From contig JARROA010000001.1 in NCBI GenBank assembly GCA_037384425.1, positions 186,001 to 250,000 on the forward strand: a DNA stretch of 64,000 bases, written 5' to 3'. A program made the position numbers and the translations under genes. This DNA is from Thiodiazotropha sp037384425. GTDB taxonomy: Bacteria > Pseudomonadota > Gammaproteobacteria > Chromatiales > Chromatiaceae. Below the pieces are notes generated by a model. The model saw nothing but the letters and a program-made list of their open reading frames with translations, was not told the DNA's origin and searched no databases. Positions 34,564-41,320 of this stretch are shown piece after piece (the first letter of the stretch is position 1; each line of letters starts with the position of its first letter).

Positions 34564-34936
34564 GCGCCCGTAGCTCATCTGGATAGAGCATCGGCCTTTG
34601 AGCGCACACCCTGGGTGTGCAGAGAAGGAGCCTTTATGAGGAACAGGAACTCATAAAGTGGATCGCACTGTATCGGGGAAACCTTAACAGGTCACGCTGA
34701 TGGCAATCCCGAGGAAACCTTTGGTTGATCCGACCAATGGCGAGCGGCTATGATGCGCGGCCCCGGCCGACATCGGCGACCGCGGACCGAGGGGATCCGT
34801 AGAGACTATACGTGCGACACCTGAGACGGTGAAGAGATAGTCCAGACCCCAAACTCCCGATCCTCGGGAGGCGTCGAAAGGCGTAGCGGGTAAGCTAAGC
34901 CGAGGGTAGCAGGTTCGAGTCCTGCCGGGCGTGCCA
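34564..34936 (+). tRNA. argU: tRNA-Arg(TCT), split by a group I intron
   Basis: Exon 1 is 34564-34598 and exon 2 is 34895-34936; joined they give a 77-nt tRNA very similar to E. coli argU. Acceptor GCGCCCG pairs CGGGCGT, anticodon stem TCGGC pairs GCCGA, and the rejoined loop CTTCTAA reads anticodon TCT. T arm is GCAGG-TTCGAGT-CCTGC and CCA is encoded. The intron falls between anticodon positions 34 and 35. Reading the uninterrupted DNA gives no working tRNA, so splicing is required. It decodes AGA, a rare codon in this GC-rich genome. Confidence 0.93.
34599..34894 (+). ncRNA. group I self-splicing intron in tRNA-Arg(TCT)
   Basis: This 296-nt intron follows a 5' exon ending in T and ends in G (34894), as group I introns do. 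A P2-like hairpin GCACACC...GGTGTGC lies at about 34602-34620. The core shows the Q-like element ATGGCAATCCCGAGG near 34699, the P7 pair GACTAT (34804-34809) with ATAGTC (34837-34842), P8 CACC-TGAGAC-GGTG between them, and the S-like GAAGAGATAGTCC. A P9 hairpin CTCCCGA...TCGGGAG follows. These match the IC3 subgroup of cyanobacterial tRNA-Leu and proteobacterial tRNA introns. There is no homing-endonuclease ORF. AAGGAGCC at about 34626 may pair with exon GGCCTT as P1 guide. Confidence 0.9.
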
Positions 34937-34995
34937 AGTTCGCGGGACGGTTCTCAGAGGGAAGAGCCGGATCAGGACGATAAAAAAGGTTAATG

Positions 34996-35071
34996 GTGGA
35001 CGTAGCTCAGTTGGTAGAGCTCCGGATTGTGGTTCCGGCGGTCGTGGGTTCGAGACCCATCGTCCACCCCA
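34996..35071 (+). tRNA. tRNA-His(GTG)
   Basis: 76-nt cloverleaf; acceptor GTGGACG pairs CGTCCAC, anticodon loop ATTGTGG gives GTG, T arm GTGGG-TTCGAGA-CCCAT, CCA encoded. The base before (G at 34995) can pair with discriminator C73, supplying the G-1 identity element of tRNA-His. Confidence 0.96.
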
Positions 35072-35082
35072 AGTTCTAGACC

Positions 35083-35158
35083 GGGCCATTAGCTCAGCTG
35101 GTAGAGCAGTGGACTCTTAATCCATTGGTCGTAGGTTCGAATCCTACATGGCCCACCA
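35083..35158 (+). tRNA. tRNA-Lys(CTT)
   Basis: 76-nt cloverleaf; acceptor GGGCCAT pairs ATGGCCC, anticodon loop CTCTTAA gives CTT, T arm GTAGG-TTCGAAT-CCTAC, CCA encoded. Last tRNA of the operon. Confidence 0.96.
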
Positions 35159-35172
35159 AATCCAGCAAAAAG

Positions 35173-35198
35173 CCCGAGCCCTTGAGCTCGGGTTTTTT
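35173..35198 (+). terminator. rho-independent terminator of the tRNA operon
   Basis: CCCGAGC and GCTCGGG pair around a six-base loop and are followed by six T residues. It lies 14 nt after tRNA-Lys. Confidence 0.93.
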
Positions 35199-35213
35199 GT
35201 TTCTACGGAGAGC

Positions 35214-35228
35214 ATTCGAACCTACGAC
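35214..35228 (-). repeat. 15-nt inverted copy of the tRNA-Lys T-arm
   Basis: ATTCGAACCTACGAC is the exact reverse complement of 35128-35142 in the tRNA-Lys T stem and loop. It lies 55 nt after the tRNA. It may be a relic of integration at the tRNA or a recombination scar; no integrase is nearby. Confidence 0.5.
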
Positions 35229-35311
35229 TTCAAACAGGTCAGGTTCGACAGCCGAGTCATCCTGCATGAATTACCGGCAGGAGGGCTGTCGATTGAATCG
35301 ACTGGCCTGTT

Positions 35312-35806
35312 TTATTGCTGCCGGCGGTAGGGTTCCATGAACTGTTCCCAGAAGCGGCTCCAGAAACCACGCTGGTCCTCAAGGCGCGCCAGGCGTTGTT
35401 CGATCATTTGCAGTGAGTTGGCGATGGTATCAGTTTCAATCACGGGCGCTTCGTGCTGTTGGCTCTCCATGATCAGCTGTTCGAGCCAGGTTATCGGTTC
35501 CATTTTCTGTTCTGCAGCTGCCGCGATGACGATCTCTCGGGCCTGCGGGGAGAGGTCTGCGAGCACCTTGGTTGGGCGTTGAGTCGGTTTCCGCTTCTTC
35601 GGCTTCGTCGGTGACGGGGTTGAAGACTTGGTCGTTTGCTGTTTGTCCGCACTGCGTTTGAGTACCGGAGGAAGGGAAACATCCGATTTCAGCTTGATAG
35701 GCTTTTGCGGCAGTGACGAATAGTCTTGCGGCAACTCTTTGGGCGGTTGTCTGGGGGTCGAGGCTTTTCGCTTTGTAGGCTTTTCGGCTTGGGGTGTGTC
35801 CGGCAT
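35312..35806 (-). CDS. hypothetical Lys/Pro-rich protein with C-terminal helix
   Basis: I do not recognise this 164-residue protein. Residues 1-85 are Lys, Pro, Ser and Thr rich with no hydrophobic core (KPTKRKASTPRQPPKEL, SPTKPKKRKPTQRPTKVL), predicted disordered and strongly basic. Residues 86-120 look helical (SPQAREIVIAAAAEQ), and 128-150 form a likely coiled coil (SLQMIEQRLARLEDQ) before an aromatic end WSRFWEQFMEPYRRQ. No signal peptide. DNA or RNA binding is possible from composition alone. It stands alone between the tRNA operon and a secreted protein. Confidence 0.65.
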   Translation of the reverse strand: MPDTPQAEKPTKRKASTPRQPPKELPQDYSSLPQKPIKLKSDVSLPPVLKRSADKQQTTKSSTPSPTKPKKRKPTQRPTKVLADLSPQAREIVIAAAAEQKMEPITWLEQLIMESQQHEAPVIETDTIANSLQMIEQRLARLEDQRGFWSRFWEQFMEPYRRQQ

Positions 35807-35893
35807 GGGAATCAGGGGAGTTCAGAGTAACGTGACCGGCAAAGGCCGGAATCTTTCTCCAGTGTAGCCGATTTGTGCGTTGACGTGGGGGGA

Positions 35894-35920
35894 GTGTACC
35901 GGCCTGAACGGCCGGTACAC
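35894..35920. terminator. 11-bp perfect hairpin after the cadherin-like gene
   Basis: GTGTACCGGCC-TGAAC-GGCCGGTACAC forms a strong stem 11 nt beyond the stop of the minus-strand gene. There is no U tract on either strand, so it may be a transcript-end stabiliser or a factor-assisted terminator. Confidence 0.55.
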
Positions 35921-35930
35921 TGGTTGGCGC

Positions 35931-37379
35931 TTACAGCGTGGATAAGAAGATGACGTTTGAGAGACCGCTCTCATTACCATCGATATCGTATGCCGTGATA
36001 CTGAAGTAGTGGTCACCCGCCGAAAGGTCGGTCAGGGTGTACTCGGTGACTGTATGGTCATTGATGTCCACTACGGCGGTCATCGATGTCTCCGTGTCTC
36101 CAACGTAGATGCGATATCCACTGATCTCACTGAGCGAGATGGGGGTGCCATCGGACCGGGTGGAGGGGGCGGTCCAGGTCAGAGTCGTGGAGGGGGGAGT
36201 CGACTGGGTGGCTTCAACGACCAGCGTGAAGGGCGTCAGGGAGGTGCTGGCTTCTCCGTCGGAGACCAGGATCTCGATACCCGAATAGCTTCCCACGTCC
36301 TGGGTGTCAGGGGTACCTGAGAGGGTGCCTGACTGATTGTCGAAGCTGGCCCATGTCGGCAGGTTGACCGCTGTGAAGCTGAGCGTATCGCCATCGGCAT
36401 CGCTGCTGGCAGGAGTAAAGGTATACGCCTCACCCACCTGGACCGTGGTCTGGGGACTGCCGCTGATCTCAGGCGGCTGGTTGGGGCTCGCCATGGCAGT
36501 GGTGCAAAGCGCAACGGAGTCGTAGAACTCGTTGGTGCTCACGTAGCGTGCCTGTACAGCAAAGCAGTGTGACTGACTGAGGTCCAGGCCATCGATGCTT
36601 GTCGAGGTCGCGGTGGTGCGGTACGTGGTGTTGGTGTCGTAACCGTCAAGTATGATGTCATAACCACCGTCAGGAACGTCATTCTCCTGAGGTGTCCAGG
36701 TGAGGTCGACGCTGTCACCGTTGATGGTGGCCGAAAGCATCGTCGGGGGACCGGTGACCGGGTCGGGGGTCGGGTCGACCGGATCCTGGGAAACATCGTT
36801 GACGGCGATGGAGAATGAGGGCAGGGCGGCGCTCAGTTCACCGTCATCGACGCTGATCTGGATGTTGTCGTAACTGCCTGCAGCGCTGTAGTCCGGTGTT
36901 CCACTGAGGGTGCCGCTCTGGCTATCGAAACTTGCCCAGTTGGGGCAGTTCACGATGGTGAAGTTCAGGCTGTCACCTTCAGGATCACTGGAGGAGGGCG
37001 AAAACACATAGGTTGCGCCTTCGTCCACGCTGACTGCCGGCTCTCCGCTGATGGTGGGCGCTTGGTTGGTGGCGCCGTTCGTACCCTGGAGGGAGGCCAG
37101 ATAGTCCTGGAGGGCGGCCTCGGCTTCGGTTACCGAACTGGCGTTGAGAGAGTCGATGTAGTGGATCAGGTCCCGGTATGAGATCGAGGGATCCACGGTT
37201 TGAAAATCATCCAGATAACGCTTGGCCAGATAGCGCGTGCTTCTCCAGGAGAGTGTGGACGTAGTGCCGTTACTGGAAGATCCGTCGTGATAGTGCCGTT
37301 TGGCCAGTGCTTCCGTGCTCATTAATCCGAAAATGGCGATCAGGATTAGGCTCGATGTGAAGGTACGGAATGTATTCAT
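35931..37379 (-). CDS. exported protein with cadherin-like/He_PIG and fibronectin III repeats
   Basis: This 482-residue protein has a signal peptide (SLILIAIFGLMSTEALA), a helical N-terminal region (about 40-100), then alternating Ig-like repeats. Two He_PIG/dystroglycan-cadherin units are obvious (APTISGEPAVSVDEGATYVF and PPEISGSPQTTVQVGEAYTF, each ending FDxQSGTLSGTPD), each followed by a fibronectin type III unit (GPPTMLSATINGDSVDLTW; TTLTWTAPSTRSDGTPISL). Asp-rich loops (SDPEGDSL, SDADGDTL) suggest calcium binding. There is no C-terminal sorting signal or membrane anchor, so it is likely secreted or surface-associated. The ATG at 37379 is natural. Function is probably adhesion or matrix binding. 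Confidence 0.82.
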   Translation of the reverse strand: MNTFRTFTSSLILIAIFGLMSTEALAKRHYHDGSSSNGTTSTLSWRSTRYLAKRYLDDFQTVDPSISYRDLIHYIDSLNASSVTEAEAALQDYLASLQGTNGATNQAPTISGEPAVSVDEGATYVFSPSSSDPEGDSLNFTIVNCPNWASFDSQSGTLSGTPDYSAAGSYDNIQISVDDGELSAALPSFSIAVNDVSQDPVDPTPDPVTGPPTMLSATINGDSVDLTWTPQENDVPDGGYDIILDGYDTNTTYRTTATSTSIDGLDLSQSHCFAVQARYVSTNEFYDSVALCTTAMASPNQPPEISGSPQTTVQVGEAYTFTPASSDADGDTLSFTAVNLPTWASFDNQSGTLSGTPDTQDVGSYSGIEILVSDGEASTSLTPFTLVVEATQSTPPSTTLTWTAPSTRSDGTPISLSEISGYRIYVGDTETSMTAVVDINDHTVTEYTLTDLSAGDHYFSITAYDIDGNESGLSNVIFLSTL

Positions 37380-37625
37380 GATTGATGCTCTGATGTAACA
37401 CTGACATCAACCTTATCGGTGATAGCGCTTCAGGCATGAGTCCTGAGTTCACACCTTCATGGGGTACTTCGTCACACTCTATGTATCAGCTGTCAACAAA
37501 GTGACTGAGGTCTAACTTTTGGCGGGATTGGATTGGGCGGATGACGCCGAAAAGCATCGCGTCGGATGACAGATGCCGGCTAGTCGAGTGACTCGAGGAG
37601 GCGGATTACACTATTTAAGGAGATA

Positions 37626-37648
37626 CAGGGTCCCTGGAAGAGACCCTG
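37626..37648. terminator. 7-bp hairpin downstream of the small membrane protein
   Basis: CAGGGTC and GACCCTG form a perfect stem with a nine-base loop, 14 nt beyond the minus-strand stop codon. No strong U tract follows. The flanking 37380-37625 stretch has no ORF I accept. Confidence 0.45.
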
Positions 37649-37661
37649 GTCCTGTTTCGCG

Positions 37662-37760
37662 TCAGATGATCAGGTTGAAAAACACGGATACAAACCAGAT
37701 ACCAGCGACCGCCAGGATCAGGGTGTCGATTGACGGGTATTTTTGTTTCTCAAGTTTCAT
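37662..37760 (-). CDS. 32-residue small membrane protein
   Basis: ATG at 37760 is preceded by AAGAGGT at a suitable distance and opens a 32-codon frame: basic head MKLEKQKYPS, then a single membrane helix from about residue 11 (IDTLILAVAGIWFVSVFFNL) to the end. A hairpin follows the stop. I recognise no family, though small one-pass proteins of this size often regulate or join membrane complexes. It is antisense to a longer frame I reject. Confidence rests on the start signal, helix and hairpin together. Confidence 0.55.
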   Translation of the reverse strand: MKLEKQKYPSIDTLILAVAGIWFVSVFFNLII

Positions 37761-37955
37761 GGCATTACCTCTTAACTGCTTCAGGTATTCAGCCTCAGCC
37801 GACAAAGCTCGGAACAGTCCGACTGTATGTGGAGAATATTTTCATTCGGGCGGCGCAGGCATTGAGAAATCGCAATCGCCCAGGGTGTTGCGAGATTTTC
37901 ACATTGAACTGTGAACTCGGTTTGCAGTCAGTGTGAGAAAAGAGGGGGGGAGTTC

Positions 37956-39239
37956 ATGGAGACTGAAGGGCATGCTGAAGCGGTCACGGCGCCGATAAGC
38001 AATGACGAAATCCTGTTGGGACGTTATGAAGCGGTACGCTCGCTCAGCGAGTTGATCTGCCGTCCGCTGGAGGTGGATGACTACCAAATCCAGTCGATCC
38101 CAGAGACCAGCCCGCCGAAGTGGCATCTGGCCCATGTCAGCTGGTTCTTCGAGACCTTTCTGCTTGCCGAGTTCATCCCCGGTTACCGCGCTTTCCATCC
38201 CAGATTCGGCTACCTCTTCAACAGTTACTACTATGGCGTCGGGGTGATGCACCCCAGACCCAAACGCGGTCTGCTCTCACGGCCCAGCCTCGAGCAGGTG
38301 TTCGACTACCGTCGTCACGTGGACCACTGGATGCGCGAATTGCTGGCCACCACTGACAAGCGTCTGTGGCCGGAGCTGGTGCGTCGGGTGACACTCGGGC
38401 TCAACCATGAGCAGCAGCATCAGGAGCTGCTGCTGATGGACATCAAGCACAATTTCTTCGTCAATCCGCTGCGCCCGGCCTACCGTGAAGACCTCGCTGC
38501 CGGCAGCAGCGGGGCGCCGCCGATCGAATGGCTCGAATGCCCAGGTGGTCTGTACGAGATCGGTGCCGGCGATGCGGGATTCGCATTCGACAACGAACGA
38601 CCCCGCCACCGGCAACTGCTGCAGGATCACTGCCTGGGATCGCGCCTGGTCACCAATGCGGAATACCTGGAGTTCATGCAGGACGGTGGCTATCGGGAGC
38701 CAGGTTTGTGGCTGTCCGATGGCTGGGCCATGATCAACGAACGGGGCTGGAAGCACCCGCTCTATTGGGAGCCGAGTGAAGACGGTTGGCAGGAGTTCAC
38801 CCTGGGTGGCCTGCGGCCGCTGAATCCGCATCAACCCGTCTGCCACCTCAGTTACTACGAAGCCGACGCTTATGCCCGCTGGTCGGGCAGACGGCTGCCG
38901 CAGGAGGCGGAGCTGGAACTGGCCCTGGCATCGCGCTCGCCGGAGAAGGGCCACTATCTCGAGTCGGATCTGCTGCATCCGCAGCCGGCCGCTGCGGCGG
39001 GGCAGTGGTACGGCGATCTCTGGAACTGGACCGCCTCCCCCTATAGCGCCTACCCCGGATTCCGGCCGCTGAACGGAGCCATGGGCGAGTACAACGGCAA
39101 GTTCATGTCGAACCAGATGGTGTTGCGCGGCGGTTGCTGTGTGACCCCCGCCGACCACATCCGCGCCAGTTACCGGAATTTCTACTATCCACACGACCGT
39201 TGGCCCTTTACCGGACTGCGCCTGGCCGGGGATCTCTGA
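37956..39239 (+). CDS. egtB: ergothioneine biosynthesis protein EgtB
   Basis: EgtB is the iron-dependent sulfoxide synthase that joins trimethylhistidine (hercynine) to cysteine or gamma-glutamylcysteine. The start at 37956 (METEGHAEAV) has a G-rich ribosome site; a GTG at 37911 is less natural. The 427-residue product begins with a DinB-like domain: WHLAHVSWFFETFLLAEF supplies one His, and the iron motif HEQQHQELL (HxxxHxE) supplies the others. The C-terminal part is an FGE-sulfatase fold (GSRLVTNAEYLEFMQDGGY, RLPQEAELELALASRS, NQMVLRGGCCVTPADHIRAS YRNFYYP). It overlaps egtD by 1 nt. No egtA/C/E are present, so the gene pair is the minimal type. Confidence 0.93.
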   Translation: METEGHAEAVTAPISNDEILLGRYEAVRSLSELICRPLEVDDYQIQSIPETSPPKWHLAHVSWFFETFLLAEFIPGYRAFHPRFGYLFNSYYYGVGVMHPRPKRGLLSRPSLEQVFDYRRHVDHWMRELLATTDKRLWPELVRRVTLGLNHEQQHQELLLMDIKHNFFVNPLRPAYREDLAAGSSGAPPIEWLECPGGLYEIGAGDAGFAFDNERPRHRQLLQDHCLGSRLVTNAEYLEFMQDGGYREPGLWLSDGWAMINERGWKHPLYWEPSEDGWQEFTLGGLRPLNPHQPVCHLSYYEADAYARWSGRRLPQEAELELALASRSPEKGHYLESDLLHPQPAAAAGQWYGDLWNWTASPYSAYPGFRPLNGAMGEYNGKFMSNQMVLRGGCCVTPADHIRASYRNFYYPHDRWPFTGLRLAGDL

Positions 39240-40201
39240 TGGGCGTACCGATCCGTTTTCATGATCTGAAACCCGATGGTTTGAGCCTGCACGAAGCGGT
39301 GGTTCATGGCTTCTCCCTCGAGCAGAAACGGCTGCCGCCCAAGTTCTTCTACGACGCCCGGGGATCGGCCCTGTTCGACGAGATCTGCCGCCAGCCGGAG
39401 TATTATCTGCCCGACGTGGAGCGGGCCATGCTGCGTGATCTGGCAGATGAGATTGCGCGTCACACCGGTACCCGACGGGTGGTGATCGAACCGGGAGCGG
39501 GTAGTGCCGCCAAGGTCAGGTTGCTGCTGGAGACTCTGGCTCCAGCGGCTTATGTGCCGATGGATATCTCATGCAGGTATCTCAAGCAGTCGGCGCAGGC
39601 CCTGGCGGACGACTATCCCGGGCTCGCCGTACATGCGGTCTGTGTCGATTACACTCACTCGCTGCCCTTGCCAGAGATGATTCCGGACGGTCGTCGACTG
39701 GGTTTCTTTCCCGGATCGAGCCTGGGCAATTTCGAACCGGAGGAGGCGCAGGCGTTTCTGAGCATGTTCTGCCGCATGCTGGGCCGGGAGGGGATGCTGC
39801 TGATCGGCGTGGATACCAAGAAATCCCCGGCGATCCTGGATGCCGCTTACAACGACGCCGCCGGAGTCACTGCCGCCTTCAATCTCAATCTGCTCCACCG
39901 CATACGCCGGGAGCTGAGTGCCGAGGTCGACCCCGATGCCTTTGCCCATGAGGCCGGCTACAACGCGGACGCCGGACGCATCGAGATGCACCTGGTCAGC
40001 TGTCATGCTCAGCAGGTGAGGGTAGACGGCCATAATTTCCGCTTCGAGGCAGGGGAGCGACTGCATACCGAAAGCTCATACAAGTACACGCCTCAGGAGT
40101 TTCTCTCGCTTGCCGGGGCGTCCGGGTTTCGTCCCTGCTGTCACTGGTTGGATCCTCGGGGGTTGTTCGCGATCTATCTGCTGGAGGTGAGCGGGATGTA
40201 A
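39239..40201 (+). CDS. egtD: L-histidine N-alpha-methyltransferase EgtD
   Basis: EgtD methylates histidine three times with SAM to hercynine. The start is the TGATG overlap with egtB at 39239, giving 320 residues. Family motifs are FFYDARGSALFDEICRQPEYYL near residue 37 (split: FYDARGSALFDEI), VVIEPGAGSAAKVRLLLE for SAM, YVPMDISCRYL, and FFPGSSLGNFEPEEA. The C-terminal ESSYKYTPQEF helps form the histidine pocket. With egtB it suggests the cell makes its own ergothioneine against oxidative stress. Confidence 0.94.
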   Translation: MGVPIRFHDLKPDGLSLHEAVVHGFSLEQKRLPPKFFYDARGSALFDEICRQPEYYLPDVERAMLRDLADEIARHTGTRRVVIEPGAGSAAKVRLLLETLAPAAYVPMDISCRYLKQSAQALADDYPGLAVHAVCVDYTHSLPLPEMIPDGRRLGFFPGSSLGNFEPEEAQAFLSMFCRMLGREGMLLIGVDTKKSPAILDAAYNDAAGVTAAFNLNLLHRIRRELSAEVDPDAFAHEAGYNADAGRIEMHLVSCHAQQVRVDGHNFRFEAGERLHTESSYKYTPQEFLSLAGASGFRPCCHWLDPRGLFAIYLLEVSGM

Positions 40202-40221
40202 AGGCCTGGCCTGCCAAGCGC

Positions 40222-40250
40222 TTGCCTGGCAAGACAAATGGGCCTAGAGT
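40222..40250 (+). promoter_or_regulatory. probable sigma-70 promoter of rnpB
   Basis: TTGCCT (40222-40227) and TAGAGT (40245-40250) are 17 nt apart, each with four of six consensus bases. The predicted start, seven bases on, coincides with the first paired base of the RNase P RNA. Confidence 0.5.
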
Positions 40251-40256
40251 CGGGGT

Positions 40257-40599
40257 GGGAGTCGGCCGGACAGTCGCTGCCGCCTGCGGGCGGTGGAGGA
40301 AAGTCCGGGCTCCATAGGGCAGGGTGCCAGGTAACGCCTGGGGGGCGAGAGCCTACGGAAAGTGCCACAGAAAATATACCGCCTCGGCTTCGGCCGGGGT
40401 AAGGGTGAAATGGTGCGGTAAGAGCGCACCGCGCGCCTGGCAACAGACGTGGCAGGGTAAACCCCATCCGGAGCAAGACCAAATAGGGGAACCTCACGTG
40501 GCCCGCGTGGTTCCCGGGTAGGTTGCATGAGGTGTGCGGCGACGCACATCCCAGATGAATGACTGTCCTCGACAGAACCCGGCTTACAGGCCGGCTCCC
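40257..40599 (+). ncRNA. rnpB: RNase P RNA, class A
   Basis: This 343-nt RNA is the catalytic part of RNase P, which matures tRNA 5' ends. The 5' GGGAG and following CGGCC pair with GGCCGG...CTCCC at the 3' end (P1). The universally conserved GAGGAAAGTCCGGGCTCC is present near 40300, ACAGAAA near 40370, the AGTAGGCCGAGCC-like CR is replaced by the bacterial AGGGTGAAA/GGTAAGAGCGCACC (about 40405-40430), and GGTAAACCCC...GCAAGACC(A)AATAGG lies near 40455-40490. The 3' core ACAGAACCCGGCTTAC ends it. Position right before the mra cluster is common in gammaproteobacteria. Confidence 0.95.
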
Positions 40600-40777
40600 A
40601 ACTCCAATTTTCCTCCACTCTCCTCCACCCTTCAGGGCGATCGCTTCTCGAACTTAATAATTCACTTTAGGTTCTGCTGTCATATGGCTGTATTTAAAGT
40701 GGATGTAACCCCTCAGTCCGGTGTGATGCAAGTGTGCGTAAGCTACTGAGCCCAAAAGAAATTTTGTGACCCGTTCC

Positions 40778-40807
40778 TTGACAAGTGGGGAAAACGGGAC
40801 CTAATAT
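40778..40807 (+). promoter_or_regulatory. mra promoter (sigma-70) of the dcw cluster
   Basis: A perfect -35 TTGACA (40778-40783) is followed after 18 nt by TAATAT (40802-40807). It lies about 60 nt before the mraZ start and just upstream of the MraZ repeats, as in E. coli Pmra. Confidence 0.7.
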
Positions 40808-40841
40808 GGTGGGAAGTGGAAGAATGTGGAAAATTAGGGAG
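40807..40841 (+). promoter_or_regulatory. MraZ-binding repeats
   Basis: TGG-starting words recur every 10 nt (TGGTG 40807, TGGAA 40817, TGGAA 40827, then GGGAG at 40837). MraZ of E. coli and Mycoplasma binds direct repeats of TGGGN in this position to repress its own cluster. The match is to spacing more than to exact sequence. Confidence 0.6.
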
Positions 40842-40864
40842 AGTATTTCCTCCGGGGGTCACAC

Positions 40865-41320
40865 TTGTTTCGAGGGGTTTCGTCACTCAATCTGGATGCG
40901 AAGGGTCGCATCGCCATACCGACGCGTTACCGCGAACGGTTGGTGGAGACCTGCGCCTCCGAATTGGTGATCACCGTCGACAAGGATCGCTGCCTGCTGA
41001 TCTATCCCAAACCCATCTGGCTCGATATCGAAGAAAAACTCAAGAAGCTGCCGTCATTCGACGAGGCCGCGCGCAATCTGCAACGACTCTATATCGGTAA
41101 TGCGCACGACATCGACATGGACGGTCAGGGCCGGGTCCTGCTTCCACAGGAGTTACGTAAGTTTGCCAATCTCGACAAGAAGGTCGCCCTGGTGGGGCAG
41201 ATCAACAAATTCGAGCTTTGGGACGAGGAGACCTGGAACGCGCGTCAGGATGCCTGGCTGCAGAAGATCGATCTGAACGCGCTCGAACTGCCAGACGATT
41301 TCAAGTCGATCTCGATCTGA
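40865..41320 (+). CDS. mraZ: transcriptional regulator MraZ
   Basis: MraZ is a ring-forming AbrB-fold repressor of the dcw operon. The 151-residue product has the two expected SpoVT/AbrB-like repeats: SSLNLDAKGRIAIPTRYRE near residue 6 and AHDIDMDGQGRVLLPQELR near residue 78, each with the DxxGR turn. The start is TTG at 40865, giving the family N-terminus MFRGVSSL. MraZ sites lie in its own leader. Its stop overlaps rsmH by 1 nt. Confidence 0.95.
   Translation: MFRGVSSLNLDAKGRIAIPTRYRERLVETCASELVITVDKDRCLLIYPKPIWLDIEEKLKKLPSFDEAARNLQRLYIGNAHDIDMDGQGRVLLPQELRKFANLDKKVALVGQINKFELWDEETWNARQDAWLQKIDLNALELPDDFKSISI

Noticed and set aside
34564..34936. Two tRNA fragments or pseudogenes instead of one split gene
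   Set aside because: The two parts complete each other exactly to an argU-like tRNA and the insert has a group I core.
35125..35340. Short plus-strand ORFs over tRNA-Lys and its terminator
   Set aside because: They begin inside the tRNA and cross a clear terminator.
37573..37914. 113-residue plus-strand ORF
   Set aside because: No ribosome site or domain; overlaps the better-supported 32-residue minus-strand gene.
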